A stretch of DNA of 64,000 nt from Datnioides undecimradiatus. Lineage: Eukaryota; Chordata; Actinopteri; Lobotiformes; Datnioididae. Below, piece after piece: positions 49,147 to 64,000 of this stretch (position 1 is the first letter of the stretch; the number at the start of each line of letters is the position of its first letter). The stretch lies in NCBI GenBank assembly GCA_008933995.1, contig WARS01000013.1, positions 9,692,023 through 9,756,022 of the forward strand, written 5' to 3'. Made by a program: the position numbers and the translations under genes. The notes below the pieces were generated by a model, which was given only the letters and a program-made list of their open reading frames with translations, did no database searches and was not told where the DNA came from.

Positions 49147-51920
49147 TGTATTTTACATATTGTGACTGCCTCTCCGTGAAATTATATTTTAGACAGTTTT
49201 TCAAGCCAACCATGACTTCTGAAGTCATCAGTAGTACAGATAGTTTTGATCATGTGTTAATATACATTTTTTTTAAATATTACGATAAAAGCCAAATCTA
49301 TCTAGTGTTGTTTTTTTTTTTACTTAGTCCCATTATAAATGATTTTACATACATGTAACATTTAAATGTAAACATTTTGAGTTTTCAGCACCTGCGTGAA
49401 CACTGAGGAAGACGTGTTGTTCCAGTGCCTACATCCAGTCACAGGTCACAGTTCAACCCCAGCATAAATGGGGTGTAATTATGGTTGCATCACCTGCAAG
49501 TACAGATCATTTTGCAACATGGTTATTTCATAACTCCCACTGAAGTTAGGCCAGCTTTGTTCAAGTATCACAGGGTTGATGTGGGCTTCCTGGATTGTAT
49601 AGATTTCTGTGCATTTAATTACTCCAAACAAACCACCTTGTTGAGGCTTCCAGTCTTTATTGTACTTTGAATTCAAATATTTCTCAGTTAAAAACAAATA
49701 CTGCAGATATCAGCAATAAGATAAATATGAGGACAAGAATTTATACACCTATTTTCAATAGTGTGATTATTTACATCTCTTCACTTACTGTTGAGTTTGA
49801 GTTGCTGACATGACTTAAGGGGAAGAAAAGAGTTGCTGCATCTGACAGCTGAATTGTGATTTCCACTGAGTATCTAGGATAACAGATGGTGTAAAGCTTT
49901 TCTAGTCATAGGCATATGATGATTATATTTAGGTAGTCATCTCTGAATGACACAATAATGACAGGACCATCCAGTTAAAAAGGACACTTGGAGGCCCTTC
50001 ATATCAACATGCTATTACGAAACAAGGTGCAGATTTTCTGCTGCAGAACGGGACACGTGGGAGGAAATCCAGGTACAAAGTGTCATCTGAGGGACTGAGT
50101 AAAGGTTCTTTATACTCGGTCACACTCATGCAAGACACCTGTTACAACTGTAACTGTAAAGATAAAGCAAAAGGAACATTTTCACAGAGACACCTCTGTT
50201 GTGTTTTACTAAAGAGCTCCGTAGTGTCACTGGAAGGAGAAACTACTGGCTCCATACGCCTGCAATTTAGTGAGAATGCTGTTAAAGATGCCGCTGCCCT
50301 GACCCCATCTGATGACACGTGTAGATTGTTCCTCGTCACAAGGAGCAAGTTCAAGTTTCATGAATAAAGCACCACTTTTATACTAGTTTATTTTGCTTCA
50401 CTCAGTGTGCTTTGAAGATATCAAATAACATAGCCATTTCAATACAGAGCTGCATTAATGTACAGGACTAATAAGGACAAGCCATTGCAGATGAGCTAGG
50501 GGTCCAATCAGGCAGCAATCAAAATATGCTTATAAGACACATCAAAATGATCTGGAAGTGTATGACAGACCATGACCCTTAACGCTAAGGCCGAACCATA
50601 CAATTCTGCCATGTCTAGATACACCAGAAGCAGGTAGATAATGTATTCATGGAGAATTCAAAGTGCCTCCTTATTAGTTAGGTTGCAGGAATCAAAAGGC
50701 CGCTTTTGCATTGTGATTACAAAAAAGGAGAACAAAAATTGTTAGCAGGGTGAGACTCCTCTCATAGATTTAGACAGCAGAGCCCATACTGTGCATCAAA
50801 CAACAAAAAATTATGGCTGAATGAGGGCAAGGTCAAAAGACACAGATCTTAGAACCTTAAAAAACAAGACATCCCCTCTGTGATTTGGATTTCAACACGG
50901 ACCCAGCAGGTCAGGAGCACAACTGCCACAAGCTAGTCTTCAGCAGCAAGACCACTCATCAGCAATCCACTCTACAAAGGTGGAGATAAAGGTCACAGGA
51001 TTCTCTCAACGAGCATGGCATGTAATGTGTGCATGTCACACTGTTAAAAGCAGCAGTGTGTAGAATTTAGTGGCGTCTAGCTGCCGGTGTGTAGACAGCA
51101 ACCAACTGAATCTGAATACCCCCCCACTCACCCACCCCTTCCAAGCACGTAGGAGAAACTATGGTGGCAGGGAAATGCCACAGACAACTCCACAGAACCA
51201 GTGTTTGGTTTGTCTGTTCTGGGTGACTGTAGCAATATGGCGGCTCCATGGAACCAGATCACTACCTACGCAGATTCAAAGGGCCCATTCTAAGGTAACA
51301 GCGATTTGTGGTTACATGCGATTATATACCAAGAAAACATAATTATGAATATTTCATGTCATTTCTGCCAACAGGCGTCTCTAAATCCTACACACTGGTC
51401 CTTTAAAGTTTGCATTTAACTCAGCACAGCAAGATCAGAGATAAACCTAGGCACAGCGCCAGTTTCCTGTTAATGTCTTAACAGTTGGTACATTTCACCA
51501 TAAATACCTTGGAACGCTTTGGTTCAAATAATATTTGCATTTGGCTTTTTGTTTTTTAGATTTTGGACTGCTGTACTGGGTAACAGAAACATTTGTTTAT
51601 CTACGCATTTGAGGGCACTTCCAACATTCTGTTCATCCAGTGAGAGGACCTATATCCATTTGTGCTCCTCTTAGTTCCACACTAGTAAACTATGTTCAGG
51701 AATCAGTAGGCCACCCCGCTGCAGGGAAGAAGTCTCTCAGGTCTTCTGACAAGCCTCTTGGCTCTAGTTGACAACATACGAGACAGAATTAAAATAAAAT
51801 ATGGGAAGGTAGCGTTAATAACGTTAAGTCTGTGGAGTCCTCTTTCACTAAAGTAGCTTTGTGTGTGCGTCCAAGTGTCTCTATGTGTTTCAGTGCGTGT
51901 CCCTTATGCGTCGGCACTCC
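49147..51920. other. Convergent intergenic interval between GPX1 and USP4
   Basis: GPX1 and USP4 are transcribed toward each other, so both 3' UTRs lie here. Minus-strand AATAAA candidates for USP4 occur near 50384-50389 and 49656-49665; with the first, the USP4 3' UTR would be about 1.5 kb and would include the MITE at 51044-51406. The 95-codon plus frame at 50080-50367 has no family resemblance. Confidence 0.5.
51044..51406. mobile_element. MITE with about 26-base terminal inverted repeats
   Basis: The left end (51044-51070) reads ttaaaagcagcagtgtgtag then aatttag. The right end (51381-51406), reversed, reads ttaaaggaccagtgtgtagg then atttag. The arms differ at about four positions. The body contains the stretches caaccaactgaat, ccagtgtttggtttgtc and agggcccattctaaggtaac, which I recognise from a high-copy short DNA transposon in perch-like fish. 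No transposase is present, so it is non-autonomous. The TTAA at both outer ends could be its target site. Confidence 0.85.
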
Positions 51921-62226
<10,306 letters not shown>

Positions 62227-62300
62227 GCAGCGAGTGTGCCGGTATCGTGAACGCGCGAAGGAGACGCGCTTGGCCGAGCATCAGAGCGCTGATCATGGGA

Positions 62301-63203
62301 AACCTTCTTACACAGTCGAGGTGAGCTGCTGTAGCACTCTACTTTAGCTGCTCTTTCATCAACACAACCTCACGGATTTTACAACACCAGATCATGCGTA
62401 TTAATTCTCAGTACTGACTTCAACTTTCCACAACGTGACGGTTGAAATATTAATCAAATGCATATTTATGCTAATGCGAGATATGTTGGGGTGCATGTCA
62501 ACAAATAAAACCGGATATTTAGTCAAAACAGGCTTTATGCTGTACAAAACACAGGGGAGTTACATGTACAAAATAAAATGTCTACATACTAAAAAAAAAA
62601 AAAAAACAACCAACAACCAGTATTTCAATCACACAAACATGTTCTCTGCCGACAACTTATCGGCTCTACATCTGCTTCCCACATCAGGCAGCTGGCACAG
62701 AGCCACTGATCTAACAAAGGAGTCGTTAAAGATGTTAAAGAATAATTAAATAAACATCATTCAAGCCTGTAAAATATGAAAATTGAGACAGCTCATCTAG
62801 CTGTGCATGACATAAAAAGATGCACTAGGTAGTTCACATTCTATTACCTAATGGAATTATGATGGCTTACAGCTGCAAGCTAATAATAATAATGCATTTC
62901 AACAAGCAAAAAGCCACTTAATTTCTCCCAAATATATCCTTGTCTAAAAGGTGAGATAGCAAAGCAATGCTTTCTAATATGCATGAGACAGCAGCAGAAC
63001 CAGTGTATTTTAAGTCATTTCAGATATTTTATGGACAAGAATGGAAAGGTAATACATGTGAGAAGACAAGGACCACAAATAAGTGAATGTAAACTTTGCA
63101 TAACATGAAGGGATTTGTCCCATCTCTGTGGTTTTAACCAAAAACAAATCCCTGCAATGATCAAAATTCAAATTGAAGGCTCCAAGTAGAAGTGACCAGG
63201 TCA
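62301..63203. other. Interval between USP4 and EMC3
   Basis: Both genes run on the minus strand, so the EMC3 3' UTR and the upstream promoter of USP4 share this stretch of about 0.9 kb. An A-tract lies at 62591-62605. No gene was recognised. Confidence 0.6.
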
Positions 63204-63890
63204 TCAGAACATCCCACTAGGCAGCTCCTTGCTAAACATGCCATCAAAGTCCAGTTCTCTGCTCATCAGATCTTCTTCTACACTCTCCAGCGCCCACTGA
63301 TGGTCAGTCAGTTCCAGTGCCTCCCACTCAGCCTGAAATCAAGAACAGACATCACATGACCAACTGAGCATAGCCCACCATAATCAGCGCATTATGCTGA
63401 AAATACAGCATGTACCTTGAATGCTTTATTTGTATCTGCAGGCATGGCCATGGCAGCACCACTCATCTGCTCCTGCATTATCCTTGACTGATCTGCACCT
63501 GTGGGGATTGACAAAATAATTATCTGAATGCTTCATCACAGAGACAGAATTCACCAGTCATAGGTTGTAGACAAGAAGGTATGATTGAATAAAATCTCAA
63601 TGGCTAGGATTCCCTTGTAAATAATCCTGACAATGAAACAGCTGTCTATTATTGAGTGATTAAAATGACGCGTAGTTCAACAACAAGGTTGTTGTTATTG
63701 CTTTTCCATGTTCCAATAGAATAAACATGTTCTAATCATCTTACTTTTCAAGTAGGTGCAGCAATACACTCAAAACTTGCAGCAAAACGCTAAAAATGGG
63801 CAAAAATTACCATTATCTTGGCCCAAAATTAATGAGTACATGCTTCGAAGTCCAAAGACATTCAGGAAATACCATGACGCTGAGCTCACC
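63204..63890 (-). CDS. emc3: EMC3, last three coding exons (5' part outside the window)
   Basis: EMC3 is the Oxa1/YidC-type core subunit of the ER membrane protein complex, which inserts tail-anchored and multipass proteins. Exons, 5' to 3': 63811-63890, 63416-63498, 63204-63332. They encode [20 protein letters not shown] then ILGQDN (end of the last membrane segment), [19 protein letters not shown], and [20 protein letters not shown] with a cytosolic tail ending KELPSGMF. Residues match human EMC3 ([35 protein letters not shown]) closely. Phases join without a break. The acceptor of the first of these exons sits at 63891; preceding exons must lie beyond 64000. The gene is close upstream of USP4 (978 bases between the EMC3 stop and the USP4 start). 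Confidence 0.95.
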
Positions 63891-64000
63891 CTAGATGATA
63901 AATGCACAGACAAACAAACAAACAGAATAAAAGACAAGACAGTTACACACTAGCTTAACTGACAATATTATTTAAAAAATGACTAATGCATCGTAATGCC

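Noticed and set aside
50080-50367. 95-codon plus-strand frame between GPX1 and USP4
   Set aside because: It lies in probable 3' UTR sequence, lacks any known domain, and an antisense frame of similar length overlaps it.

Overview
This window is nuclear DNA from a ray-finned fish, probably a perch-like (percomorph) teleost. Four conserved vertebrate genes are split by ordinary GT-AG introns. CA/GT microsatellites are frequent, and the interspersed repeats look like those of teleost genomes. The only undescribed material I can point to is small: candidate exons, palindromes and repeats. I see no operon, CRISPR array or other prokaryote-type system.

Layout. Positions 1-7003 are mostly non-coding and repeat-bearing; an inverted pair of coding-like segments lies at the very left edge. 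Positions 7004-29277 hold TEX264 on the minus strand (ER-phagy receptor family). Exons 1 and 2 are clear, at 29020-29277 and 17531-17752. A possible terminal exon lies at 7004-7174, so both introns would exceed 10 kb. Positions 31617-45514 hold a complete FANCD2 on the minus strand. All 43 coding exons were placed by splice phase and give 1444 residues. Its last intron carries a fossil BEL/Pao LTR-retrotransposon piece. Positions 47044-48852 hold GPX1 on the plus strand, with two coding exons, a UGA selenocysteine codon and a SECIS element in the 3' UTR. Positions 51921-62226 hold a complete USP4 on the minus strand, with 22 coding exons and 1010 residues. Positions 63204-63890 hold the last three coding exons of EMC3 on the minus strand; the gene continues past the right edge.

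The genes do not form a pathway. Their products act in ER turnover (TEX264), interstrand crosslink repair (FANCD2), peroxide removal (GPX1), deubiquitination (USP4) and membrane-protein insertion (EMC3). From memory, human FANCD2 and EMC3 are neighbours at 3p25.3, while USP4, GPX1 and TEX264 lie around 3p21. The fish segment therefore joins two blocks that are apart in human.

Exon limits were derived by hand from splice consensus, phase continuity and remembered human proteins. No search was run. Individual boundaries could be off by a few bases, although the summed lengths of FANCD2 and USP4 keep frame throughout.
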